Part shown: positions 1-7,937 of the stretch, piece after piece
Layout of the letters: each line of letters opens with the position of its first letter
Numbering within the stretch: position 1 is the first letter of the stretch
Assembly (NCBI RefSeq): GCF_002205165.1
Contig: NZ_NIVS01000002.1
Span: forward strand, 1 to 64,000
From: Stenotrophomonas maltophilia
GTDB lineage: Bacteria; Pseudomonadota; Gammaproteobacteria; Xanthomonadales; Xanthomonadaceae
Reading direction: 5' to 3'
DNA: 64,000 nucleotides
Translations under genes and position numbers: made by a program
The notes under the pieces: generated by a model
What the model saw: only the letters and a program-made list of their open reading frames with translations
Told to the model about the DNA's origin: nothing
Database searches by the model: none

Positions 1-753
1 CCCCGCGCTGCTTGGCCGGGCGGGCGGGCCGCATCGTCGGGCGAGTTGGGCCACAACGTGATGGACCATCATTTCGGCGCGGGCGCCTCGGGCCGGGTCG
101 AGGGCTATGAGGACAAGTACTACTTCGGCCGTCGTCCCTGCGGCTTCTACATTCCCCGCTTCCGCAACGTGGCGGCGGACAAACGCGGCTACCTGCGCGG
201 CTTCGGCTACCAGGGCGGTGCCAGCCGTACGGGATGGTCGCGCGAGATCGCCGAGCTGAACATCGGTGCCGACCTGAAGGAGGCGCTGACCCTGCCGGGC
301 GACTGGCGCATCGGCATGACCGGCTTCGGCGAAGTGCTGCCGCACCACGACAACACGATCCGCCTGGACAGGGACCGCAAGGACAAGTGGGGACTACCGG
401 TACTGGCGATGGATGTCTCCCTGCGCGCCAACGAACTGGCCATGCGCAAGGACATGGCCGCCGATGCCGCCGAGATGCTCGAGGCCGCCGGCGTCAAGGA
501 CGTGGAGATGCACGACAACGACTACGCCCCCGGCAAGGGTATCCACGAAATGGGGACCGCGCGGATGGGACGTGACCGCAGGACGTCCGTGCTGAACCAG
601 CACAACCAGGTCTGGGATGCGCCCAACGTCTATGTGACCGACGGTGCCTGCATGACCTCCAGCGCCTGTGTGAATCCGTCGCTGACCTACATGGCGCTGA
701 CGGCGCGGGCCGCCGACCATGCCGTACGCGAACTGAAAGCGGGGAATCTCTGA
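1..753 (+). CDS. GMC-family FAD oxidoreductase, C-terminal part (5' end outside window)
   Basis: The reading frame is open from base 1, so the gene begins upstream; about 250 C-terminal residues remain. It keeps the GMC C-terminal signature: HEMGTARMG (His codon at 544) followed by the NPSLTYMALT motif (Asn codon at 673), the usual His/Asn active-site pair facing the flavin. Known relatives with this partner set are membrane-associated periplasmic sugar dehydrogenases, including glucoside 3-dehydrogenases, which pass electrons to a cytochrome c. The stop overlaps the next start in a TGATG junction, so it is translationally coupled to the subunit-3 gene. The substrate is inferred from context; other polyol or sugar oxidations remain possible. 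Confidence 0.93.
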   Translation, partial: PRAAWPGGRAASSGELGHNVMDHHFGAGASGRVEGYEDKYYFGRRPCGFYIPRFRNVAADKRGYLRGFGYQGGASRTGWSREIAELNIGADLKEALTLPGDWRIGMTGFGEVLPHHDNTIRLDRDRKDKWGLPVLAMDVSLRANELAMRKDMAADAAEMLEAAGVKDVEMHDNDYAPGKGIHEMGTARMGRDRRTSVLNQHNQVWDAPNVYVTDGACMTSSACVNPSLTYMALTARAADHAVRELKAGNL

Positions 754-1328
754 TGGACCGCCGCGAACTGCTGAAGATGATCGTCGCCGCCACCGGCGCG
801 GCGATGATTGGCCTGCCCGCACTCGGCCAGGCACAGCCTCCGGCCGCGACGGCGAAAGCCCTGTTCTCCGATGCCGATGTCGGCACGCTGGATGAGGTTG
901 CTGAGACCATTCTGCCGCGGACGAAAACGCCCGGAGCGAAAGACGCAGGCGCCGGTGCGTTCATGGCGAGGTTCGTCAGCGACTGCTACACCGCCCGGCA
1001 GCAGGCGACGTTCCGCGCGGGATTGGCCGACATCAGCAAACGCGCCGGCGGGCGCTTTGATTCGCTCGCGCCGCAGGCACGCACCGAGCTGCTGCGCGCG
1101 CTGGATGCAGAGGCCCGCAAGCACGCGGTCGAGGTGAGCGAAACCGGCACCGCCGAGGAAGGAGAACCGATGCCGCACTACTTCACGATGTTCAAGCAGC
1201 TGGCCATCTTCGGTTTCTTCACCTCGAAGGTTGGCGCGACCGAGGTGCTGCAGTACGTCGCCGTGCCGGGGCGCTATGACGGCGACCTGGCGTATGTTCC
1301 CGGTACGCCGGCGTGGGGGACCAGCTGA
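753..1328 (+). CDS. Gluconate 2-dehydrogenase subunit 3 family protein (Tat-exported small subunit)
   Basis: This 191-residue protein begins with a twin-arginine signal (RRELLKM at residues 3-9, then a hydrophobic stretch ending near GQAQ). The mature part resembles the small, non-flavin subunit 3 that accompanies GMC-type dehydrogenases and carries the folded catalytic subunit through the Tat system as a hitch-hiker. The TGATG overlaps with the genes on both sides imply balanced synthesis. Expected location is the periplasm, bound to the GMC subunit. It has no cofactor motif of its own, so electron transfer must involve another protein, plausibly the small cytochrome c encoded at 2094-2390. 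Confidence 0.9.
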   Translation: MDRRELLKMIVAATGAAMIGLPALGQAQPPAATAKALFSDADVGTLDEVAETILPRTKTPGAKDAGAGAFMARFVSDCYTARQQATFRAGLADISKRAGGRFDSLAPQARTELLRALDAEARKHAVEVSETGTAEEGEPMPHYFTMFKQLAIFGFFTSKVGATEVLQYVAVPGRYDGDLAYVPGTPAWGTS

Positions 1329-2086
1329 TGGAGCGCAACAGAATGATCCAGCCTGTGCTGATCGCCGCCGCCGTGCTGGTTGCCGCACCGGCGCTCGCGC
1401 AGGCCGCTGCCGACCCGGCGCGCGATCCGAAGCAGACCGAGGTCTGGACGCCGGTGCCCGCGAGCGTGGCCACGCCCCCGGGAAAGGCCCCTTCCGATGC
1501 GATCGTGCTGTTTGATGGCAAGGATGTCTCCGCCTGGGAGTCGGAACAGGGCGGACGCGTGCCCTGGCGCCTGGCCGATGGCGCACTGACGGTGGTTCCG
1601 GGCAGCAAGGGCATCCGCACCCGGCAGCGCTTCTGCGACGTGCAGCTGCATGTCGAATGGCGCACGCCTGTCGAGACCAGGGGCTTTGAGGGCCAGGACC
1701 GGGGCAACAGCGGCATCTTCCTGCAGGAGCTCTACGAGCTGCAGGTGCTCGACAGTTACAACAACCCGACCTATGCCAATGGCCAGGCCGGCTCCATCTA
1801 CAAGCAGGCCATGCCATTGGTGAACGCCTCGCGCGCACCGGGGCAGTGGCAGGCCTACGACATCCTCTGGAAGGCACCTCGGTTCTCACCCGGCGGTGGG
1901 CTGGTGTCGCCCGCGCGCATCACGGTCCTGCACAACGGCGTGCTGGTACAGGACGACACCGTGCTGGCGGGCAAGACCGAGTACATCGGCGCGCCTTCAT
2001 ACGCACCCCATGGGTGTGCGCCGATCTACCTGCAGGAACACGACTCCAACGTCAGCTACCGCAACATCTGGGTGCGGGAGCTGTAG
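1328..2086 (+). CDS. DUF1080 / 3-keto-disaccharide hydrolase-like periplasmic protein
   Basis: This 252-residue protein has a signal peptide ending near ALAQAA. It contains the PF06439 jelly-roll (LFDGKDVSAWE near residue 60, RGNSGIFLQ, ELQVLDSYNN, then a C-terminal YRNIWVREL strand). The Pfam family is now called 3-keto-disaccharide hydrolase, because members cleave glycosides whose sugar has been oxidised at C3. I place the start at ATG 1328, coupled by TGATG to the previous gene; an in-frame GTG at 1313 is less likely. Co-transcription with a GMC dehydrogenase supports oxidation followed by cleavage in the periplasm. The exact glycoside is unknown. Confidence 0.88.
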   Translation: MERNRMIQPVLIAAAVLVAAPALAQAAADPARDPKQTEVWTPVPASVATPPGKAPSDAIVLFDGKDVSAWESEQGGRVPWRLADGALTVVPGSKGIRTRQRFCDVQLHVEWRTPVETRGFEGQDRGNSGIFLQELYELQVLDSYNNPTYANGQAGSIYKQAMPLVNASRAPGQWQAYDILWKAPRFSPGGGLVSPARITVLHNGVLVQDDTVLAGKTEYIGAPSYAPHGCAPIYLQEHDSNVSYRNIWVREL

Positions 2087-2093
2087 TGGACGC

Positions 2094-2390
2094 CTATTTC
2101 GCCAGGTAACTGGCGAGATTGTCGATTTCCTGCGCCGACAGCTGGGAAAAGGGCGGCATCAAGCCGCCGCCCTTGCTGATCTTTCCCTTGATCTGCGCCG
2201 GCTGCAGCCGCTTGGCGACATCGGTGAGTGCGGGGAACGTCGGCGGAATGCCGGCCCGATTCGCGCCGTGGCAGGCCGTGCAGTGCACGGCATAGAGTTG
2301 TGCGCCAGCGGCCGGGTCATCCTTGGACCACGCTGCGGGGGCCAGCACCGTGCCGCATAGCGTCAAGGCCAGTGTCAGGATCTTGTTCAC
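2094..2390 (-). CDS. Small periplasmic c-type cytochrome
   Basis: This 98-residue protein has a signal peptide (residues 1 to about 21) and one haem site: C37-T-A-C40-H41, with a likely axial Met78 in GGGLMPP. It is a class I monohaem cytochrome of the c551/c5 type. It is the last gene of the minus-strand operon and ends only 7 bases from the stop of the DUF1080 gene on the other strand. The likely job is to accept electrons from the GMC/subunit-3 dehydrogenase and pass them to the respiratory chain, although it is transcribed from the opposite operon. Confidence 0.9.
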   Translation of the reverse strand: MNKILTLALTLCGTVLAPAAWSKDDPAAGAQLYAVHCTACHGANRAGIPPTFPALTDVAKRLQPAQIKGKISKGGGLMPPFSQLSAQEIDNLASYLAK

Positions 2391-2408
2391 GAGAGGCTCC
2401 TTGGTGGG

Positions 2409-3275
2409 CTAGCGGGGCGGGCTGGCGGGCAACGTAGCGGTGAGGTGCTGGCGCAGGTAGTCGGCGCCCGTTTTGATGACCTTGGCCGGATCACGAGGTT
2501 GGTCGTGCTCGACGATGTACCACTGCACGCCCGCCGCCGCGGCGGCAGGCAGGATCGCGTTCCAGTCCAGCACGCCCTGGCCAACAGCGGCGAAGCCGCC
2601 TTCGTCTTCGGCCTGGCCGGTGGGTGCGTTGTCCTTGGCGTGTACCGCGAACACGTGGCCACGGAATTTGCCCAGCATTACCACCGGGTCGTGGCCCGCA
2701 CGGGCTACCCAGGCCAGGTCCAGTTCGGTCTTCAGGTCGGGCCCGGCGGCAGCGAACAGCAGTTCCAGGCCGGTTTTTCCGTTGAAATCGACCAGCTCGA
2801 AATCATGGTTGTGGTAAGCCAGGCGCATCCCCTGGGCGTTTGCCTGCGCCGCGATCCGGCCCAGTTCCTGGCCCAGTGCAGTCCAGCCTGCGGCATCGGT
2901 CGGCCGATCCTTCTTGTCCAGGTACGGCACCACCAGGGTGGTGTTTCCGATCGAGCGGTTGAAGGCCACCACGGCGCCCAGGTCGCTGCGCAGATCGGCC
3001 AGTTGCACGTGCGAGGAAATTGCCTTGATCGAGTAGCGGTCCAGCAGTTGCTTGAGTTCGGCAGCGCTGACGTTCTGGGTACCGACTGTCTCCACCGCGC
3101 CGACGCCCGCGTCATGCACGATCTTCAACTGCTGGTCGAGCGTGCCGGCGTCGCGCAGCGTGTACATCTGCACTGCGATGGGCTGCGGTGGACCGGCCGG
3201 GGCGCCTGCGAAGGCGGGCAGGGCAGCGAGCAGCAGCAGTGCGAGGGTGGTGGTCCTGCGCGTAGCGATTTTCAT
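2409..3275 (-). CDS. Secreted sugar isomerase/epimerase-like TIM-barrel protein
   Basis: From ATG 3275 the product is 288 residues with a clear signal peptide (MKIATRRTTTLALLLLAALP). The rest is an AP-endonuclease-2/xylose-isomerase-like TIM barrel with candidate metal ligands in YHNHDFEL, ELDLAWV, VHAKDNA and IVEHDQP. An upstream in-frame start at 3335 lies inside the preceding gene and would bury the signal peptide. Periplasmic members of this superfamily occur in glycoside 3-oxidation loci, where a role on keto-sugars is suspected. It sits 19 bases after the Gfo/Idh/MocA gene and 18 bases before the cytochrome gene. A second, unsecreted relative starts the same operon. Confidence 0.88.
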   Translation of the reverse strand: MKIATRRTTTLALLLLAALPAFAGAPAGPPQPIAVQMYTLRDAGTLDQQLKIVHDAGVGAVETVGTQNVSAAELKQLLDRYSIKAISSHVQLADLRSDLGAVVAFNRSIGNTTLVVPYLDKKDRPTDAAGWTALGQELGRIAAQANAQGMRLAYHNHDFELVDFNGKTGLELLFAAAGPDLKTELDLAWVARAGHDPVVMLGKFRGHVFAVHAKDNAPTGQAEDEGGFAAVGQGVLDWNAILPAAAAAGVQWYIVEHDQPRDPAKVIKTGADYLRQHLTATLPASPPR

Positions 3276-3294
3276 CAACACATCCTCCCGGGAT

Positions 3295-4419
3295 TCAACC
3301 GATGGTGGTCCAGGCACGGGACCTGGCCGATGCAATCACGCGGTCGACGATCAACGCCGAACGCAGGCCGTCCTCGAAGGTGGGCAGGCCCTGTGGCCGC
3401 TCGCCGTCGATGGCGTGATAGGTGTCGGCGACGAACGCCTCGAAGCAGTAGCCGTAGCCCTGCGCATGGCCAGGCGGCAACATCGAGAGGCGCCGCTGTT
3501 CGGCACTGCCGCCACCCGGCCCACGCACGAAGGTTTCCTCGCGCTGGTCGGGCCGGCCGATCCACAGCCGCTCGGCATCTTCCTGGTTGAACGCCACGCT
3601 GGCCCTGGCGCCATCGATCTCGAACCAGAGCCGGTTGTGGCGTCCGGCCGACACCTGGCTGACGGTCAATGACGCCAGCGTACCGGCGCCGGTACGGAAC
3701 ATCGCCGCCGCCACGTCCTCGCTGCGGACCGGCTGCATCGCGCTACCGGCCACCGCGGTAGTGAAGCTCTGCCCGGTGCCGGTGCTGCGTTCGGCGATCA
3801 CCGTGTCGAATGCTGCGCTGACCTCGGCGAAGCGCTCGCCGCTGACCCACTCCACCAGGTCGCACCAGTGTGAGCCGATGTCGGCGAACACGCGCGACGC
3901 GCCACCCAGCGCAGGATCGACGCGCCAGTTGTTGCTGGCCGGGTCCAGCAGCCAGTCCTGCAGGTAGCTGCCGTGGATCAGGTGCAACGGCCCGAGTTCG
4001 CCGTCGGCGATGCGTGCACGCGCCTCGCGCACCACCGGGTGGTAGCGGTAGACGAAGGGCACCGTGGCGACCAGTCCGCCCGCCGCGGCCAGCGATGCCA
4101 GCGCCCTGGCATCTTCCAGCGTGGTGGCCAACGGCTTCTCGCAGACCACATGCTTGCCGGCTTCCAGTGCGGCCTGTGCCATGGGACGGTGCAGATGGTT
4201 GGGCGTGCAGACATGCACGACCTGTACCTGTGGATCGGCGACCACCTCCTCGATGTCCCGATAGGCGCGCGGGACATTCCATGCCTGCGCCACGTCGCGT
4301 GCGCGTTGCGGTGACGAGGCGGCCACGCCGCGGATCTCGGCACCGGCCAGCAGCGCCGCGCGACGATGCACCGCGCCGATCATGCCGGTGCCGATGATGG
4401 CGATTCCAGGTTTTGGCAT
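3295..4419 (-). CDS. Gfo/Idh/MocA family NAD(P)-dependent oxidoreductase
   Basis: This 374-residue cytosolic protein has an N-terminal Rossmann fold (IAIIGTGMIGAVH, residues about 6-18), the family EKPLATT lysine motif and DIGSHWCDLVEW, where the His is the usual catalytic acid/base. There is no signal peptide. These enzymes oxidise or reduce sugars and inositols, often at C3. In this operon the natural proposal is reduction of an imported 3-keto sugar, or its interconversion during entry to central metabolism. It starts 12 bases after the MFS transporter stop and shares its transcript. Confidence 0.9.
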   Translation of the reverse strand: MPKPGIAIIGTGMIGAVHRRAALLAGAEIRGVAASSPQRARDVAQAWNVPRAYRDIEEVVADPQVQVVHVCTPNHLHRPMAQAALEAGKHVVCEKPLATTLEDARALASLAAAGGLVATVPFVYRYHPVVREARARIADGELGPLHLIHGSYLQDWLLDPASNNWRVDPALGGASRVFADIGSHWCDLVEWVSGERFAEVSAAFDTVIAERSTGTGQSFTTAVAGSAMQPVRSEDVAAAMFRTGAGTLASLTVSQVSAGRHNRLWFEIDGARASVAFNQEDAERLWIGRPDQREETFVRGPGGGSAEQRRLSMLPPGHAQGYGYCFEAFVADTYHAIDGERPQGLPTFEDGLRSALIVDRVIASARSRAWTTIG

Positions 4420-4431
4420 CAGCTGCGGTCC

Positions 4432-5649
4432 TCAGGGCGTGGACGATGTGGCCGCGACCACTCGCCGGTCGCGGAACAGCAACAGGAAGGCGATCAGCAC
4501 GACCAGCGCGACGCCTGCCGGGAACAGCCAGATCTGCTGCCAGTCGGGCCCTGCGTCGGTGGTGAAGTGCTCCACCACCGCGCCGGACAGGAACGTGCCG
4601 ATCAACATGCCCACGCCATACGTGGCCAGGGTGATGAACCCCTGCGCGCTGCTGCGCGCGGCCGGTCCGGCATGCGCATCGGTATAGATCTGGCCGGTGA
4701 CGAAGAAGAAGTCGTAGCAGATGCCGTGCAGCACAATGCCGATCACCAGCAGGGTGAAGCCGCTGCCCGCATCGCCAAAAGCGAACATGACGTAACGCAC
4801 CACCCACGCGGCCATGCCCACCGCCAGCATGGTCTTCACCCCGAGCCGCACGAACAGCAGCGGCATCGCCAGCATCAGCAGCACTTCGGACACCTGGCCC
4901 AGCGACTGCAGGCCCGCTGCACCGCGCACGCCCAGGTCATTGAGATACGGGTTGGTGAAGTTGTAGTAGAACGCCAGTGGGATGCAGATCGCGATGGATG
5001 CCAGGAAGAACACCAGATAGGATCGCGACTTCAGCAGCCGCAGCGAATCCAGCCCCAGGATCTGGCCCAGGCCGGCATCACGCTGTTGCGCCAGCGGTGG
5101 CGTGTGCGGCAGGGTGAACGCATACAGGCCAAGGGCCAGCGACGCCATCGCCGCCATCCGGAAGGTCAGCTCGAGCCGGTGCGCCTGTTCCCAGCCCAGC
5201 CAGCCGATCAGCACGCCGGCCACGATCCAGCCGACGCTGCCGGCCACCCGCACCAGCGGGAACTGTTTCTCGGGCGATTGCATGTGCCGCATCGCCACGC
5301 TGTTGGCCAGTGCCAGTGTCGGCATGAACAGCAGCATGTAGCCCATCACGCAGGCGGAGAACATGCTGAAGGTGGTTGCCGTTGACGCCAGCCACATCAG
5401 CACCGCGCCGGCCAGGTGCAGGACCGCGAGGATGCGCTGCGCCGCGAAGTAGCGATCGGCGATCAGCCCGACCAGGAAGGGCGCCACGATGGCACCGATG
5501 GACTGGCTGAGGAAAGCTGTCGCCACCTGGCTGGCGCTGGCTTGAAGCGGGCCCTGGACGAGATAGGTTCCCAGGGTGACGAACCATGCTCCCCAGATGA
5601 AGAACTGCAGAAACATCATCGCGCCCAAGCGCGACATGGTGTGCGTCAT
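4432..5649 (-). CDS. MFS sugar/nucleoside:H+ symporter (NupG-like)
   Basis: The 405-residue product starts MTHTMSRLGAMMFLQFFIWG at ATG 5649, preceded by a GGGAGG-type ribosome site; the longer frame to 5829 would overlap the upstream gene. About 12 transmembrane helices are visible, and the N-terminal QFFIWGAWFVTLGTYL pattern is typical of the NupG/nucleoside-symporter branch of MFS. Members in catabolic loci often carry sugars or keto-sugars instead of nucleosides. Position between the cytosolic isomerase and the Gfo/Idh/MocA oxidoreductase points to import of the periplasmic cleavage product. Substrate is inferred. Confidence 0.88.
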   Translation of the reverse strand: MTHTMSRLGAMMFLQFFIWGAWFVTLGTYLVQGPLQASASQVATAFLSQSIGAIVAPFLVGLIADRYFAAQRILAVLHLAGAVLMWLASTATTFSMFSACVMGYMLLFMPTLALANSVAMRHMQSPEKQFPLVRVAGSVGWIVAGVLIGWLGWEQAHRLELTFRMAAMASLALGLYAFTLPHTPPLAQQRDAGLGQILGLDSLRLLKSRSYLVFFLASIAICIPLAFYYNFTNPYLNDLGVRGAAGLQSLGQVSEVLLMLAMPLLFVRLGVKTMLAVGMAAWVVRYVMFAFGDAGSGFTLLVIGIVLHGICYDFFFVTGQIYTDAHAGPAARSSAQGFITLATYGVGMLIGTFLSGAVVEHFTTDAGPDWQQIWLFPAGVALVVLIAFLLLFRDRRVVAATSSTP

Positions 5650-5675
5650 GGTTTGCCCTCCCAGGCAGTGATGGC

Positions 5676-6728
5676 TCAGATCCCCAGCATGCGGCGTAGT
5701 GATTCCGGATCGGTCCCGCTGTCGGCAAAGTCGTCGAAAGCGCGCCCGGTCACGTGGATGATGTGGTCGCGGATGAAGGCGGCGCCCTCGCGCGCGCCGT
5801 CCTCCGGGTGCTTCAGGCAGCACTCCCACTCCAGCACTGCCCAGCCGGGAAAGTCGTACTGCGCGAATTTCGAGAAGATCGCCTTGAAGTCGATCTGGCC
5901 GTCCCCGAGCGAGCGGAACCGCCCGGGACGATCGATCCAGTCCTGGTAACCGCCATACACGCCACTGCGCGCGCTGGCGTGGTACTCCGCGTCCTTGACG
6001 TGGAAGATGCCGATGCGATCGTGGTAGCGGTCGATGAAGCCCAGGTAGTCCATCTGCTGCAGCAGCAGGTGGCTGGGGTCGTACAGGATCTTCGCGCGGG
6101 GATGGTGATCCACCACCTCGAGGAAGCGCTCGAACGTCGCGCCGTCATGCAGGTCCTCGCCCGGGTGGATCTCGAAGCACAGGTCCACGCCGCAGGTGTC
6201 GAACGCATCCAGAATCGGGCGCCAGCGGCGGCCGAGTTCGGCGAAGGCTTCGTCCACCAACCCCGGCGGTCGTTGCGGCCAGGGATAGAAGTAGGGCCAT
6301 GCCAGCGCGCCGGAGAACGTGGCGTGCGCGGTCAGGCCCAAGCGCTGGCTGGCCTTGGCGGCCAGCAGCAGCTGCTCCACCGCCCAGGCCTGGCGGGCCG
6401 CGGGATCACCGCGTTTGTCCGGTGGCGCGAATCCGTCGAACAGGCTGTCATAGGCCGGATGGACGGCGACCAGCTGCCCCTGCAGGTGGGTGGACAGCTC
6501 GGTGATCCGCAGCCCATGTCCTTCCAGCATGCCGGTGACATCGTCACAGTACGTCTGGCTGCGCGCAGCTTCGGCCAGATCGAACAGCGCCGGAGCGCTG
6601 GTAGGCACTTGTACGCCAGAATAGCCGAGCCCCGCGGCCCATCCGGCCAGCGTGTCCAGCCGATCGAAGGGAGGTGTGTCGCCGATGAACTGCGCCAGGA
6701 ACAGTGCTGGACCCTTGAGCGTTTTCAA
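5676..6728 (-). CDS. Cytosolic sugar phosphate isomerase/epimerase family TIM-barrel protein
   Basis: This is the first gene of the operon. I choose TTG 6728 as start (350 residues) because GGAGGG lies 9 bases before it; the in-frame ATG at 6749 sits inside a palindromic operator. The TIM barrel has full-looking metal ligands: Glu in CFEIHPGED, Asp in YDPSHL, His in IFHVKDAEY and Glu in VLEWEC. Relatives are isomerases, epimerases or keto-sugar-processing enzymes; several uncharacterised ones accompany Gfo/Idh/MocA oxidoreductases. It has no signal peptide, unlike its relative at 2409-3275, so the operon places one barrel on each side of the inner membrane. Confidence 0.88.
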   Translation of the reverse strand: MKTLKGPALFLAQFIGDTPPFDRLDTLAGWAAGLGYSGVQVPTSAPALFDLAEAARSQTYCDDVTGMLEGHGLRITELSTHLQGQLVAVHPAYDSLFDGFAPPDKRGDPAARQAWAVEQLLLAAKASQRLGLTAHATFSGALAWPYFYPWPQRPPGLVDEAFAELGRRWRPILDAFDTCGVDLCFEIHPGEDLHDGATFERFLEVVDHHPRAKILYDPSHLLLQQMDYLGFIDRYHDRIGIFHVKDAEYHASARSGVYGGYQDWIDRPGRFRSLGDGQIDFKAIFSKFAQYDFPGWAVLEWECCLKHPEDGAREGAAFIRDHIIHVTGRAFDDFADSGTDPESLRRMLGI

Positions 6729-6743
6729 GATGATTCGCCCTCC

Positions 6744-6759
6744 ATGCAATCGATTGCAT
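6744..6759. promoter_or_regulatory. Palindromic LacI-family operator
   Basis: ATGCAATCGATTGCAT is a perfect 16-base palindrome with the central CG typical of LacI-family operators. It lies between the divergent isomerase operon and the LacI gene starting at 6824, so one site could repress both. It also contains the apparent ATG (6749) of the isomerase frame, which supports the TTG 6728 start. Confidence 0.85.
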
Positions 6760-6823
6760 TATCCTAGCAGGGGCATCCGAAAGACCTGTTGTGCACTGCA
6801 CAGCGGAAGGAAGAGGTAACGCC

Positions 6824-7831
6824 ATGGCCACCATCTACGACATCGCAAAGCACGTCGGTGTTTCCGCCGGCACGGTGTCGCGGGCGCTGTCCCGGCCGGA
6901 AAAAGTCCTGCCGGCCACGCGCGCGCGCATCGAACAGGCGGCGGCCGCGCTGGGCTATGTTCCCAACACGGTTGCCAGGACACTCAAGACCCAGCGCAGC
7001 GGCAAGATCCTGGTCACCGTGCCGGACATCGCCAATCCGTTCTTCGCCCAGATCCTGCAGGGCGCGGAGGAGGCGGCGCAGGCGGTTGGCTATGCCGTCC
7101 TGCTGGGCGATACCCAGAACCTGCCCGAGCGCGAGGAACGCTACGCGCAGATGCTCCGGCGCAACGAGGCCGACGGTCTGATCGTGCTGGGCCATCGCCT
7201 GCCGCCCACGGCACGCGCGATCGTCCAGCAGCAAGGGGCTGCCGCGCCGGTGGTCAATGGCTGCGAGTTTGATCCCGCACTGGGCATCCCCAGCGTCCAT
7301 ATCGACAACGCGGCCGCCGCACGCGCCGTGATGGAGCACCTGTACGGGCTGGGGCACGAGCAGATTGCCGTGGTCGGTGGGCCGCCGGACAATCCCCTGC
7401 ACCAGCAACGGCTGGAAGGGGTCCGGGCCGCCGCCAAGGCGCGCGGCCGCCTGCGCCAGCTCAGCGTCGTGCCCGGCGACTTTTCCGTCGAATCCGGTCA
7501 CGCGGCCGGGATGGCGCTGTTGGCGCGCCCGCCCGTGCCGACCGCGATGTTCTGTTTCAGCGACCAGATGGCGCTGGGCGTGCTGGCGGCCTGCCGGGAT
7601 CTGGGCCTCCAGGTGCCGGGTGAGCTGTCTGTCGTCGGCTTCGACGACCTGGCATCGTCGCGGTATCTCACGCCTCCGCTGACGACCATCAGGCAACCGA
7701 TGCGGGAGATAGGTGCCCGCGCGGTCAACCTGCTGCTCGCCATCATCGAGCGTGTCGATGTGCCGCTTCAGCAGACGCTGGATTTCAGCCTGATGCTGCG
7801 GGGCTCGACGGCTTCGCCCGGACGGAGCTGA
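6824..7831 (+). CDS. LacI-family transcriptional regulator of the keto-sugar operon
   Basis: This 335-residue protein starts MATIYDIAKHVGVSAGTVSR at ATG 6824, preceded by GGAAGAGG; the longer in-frame start at 6791 only adds a non-conserved stretch. The N-terminal helix-turn-helix and hinge (through YVPNTVAR) are canonical, followed by a periplasmic-binding-protein-like effector domain with the usual VVGFDDLASSRYLTPPLTTI segment. It is divergent from the isomerase-MFS-oxidoreductase operon with a palindromic operator between them, so it most likely represses that operon and itself. The inducer is probably a sugar or keto-sugar. Confidence 0.93.
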   Translation: MATIYDIAKHVGVSAGTVSRALSRPEKVLPATRARIEQAAAALGYVPNTVARTLKTQRSGKILVTVPDIANPFFAQILQGAEEAAQAVGYAVLLGDTQNLPEREERYAQMLRRNEADGLIVLGHRLPPTARAIVQQQGAAAPVVNGCEFDPALGIPSVHIDNAAAARAVMEHLYGLGHEQIAVVGGPPDNPLHQQRLEGVRAAAKARGRLRQLSVVPGDFSVESGHAAGMALLARPPVPTAMFCFSDQMALGVLAACRDLGLQVPGELSVVGFDDLASSRYLTPPLTTIRQPMREIGARAVNLLLAIIERVDVPLQQTLDFSLMLRGSTASPGRS

Positions 7832-7937
7832 GGCAGAGCGGCATGCGGCATGCGGCTGCCGCGGCACGGTGGCGCCGGTGGTGTCACGCACGGTTGGATG
7901 AGAGGCAGGGGTAGCGATGCGCCCGGATGGATTCGGC

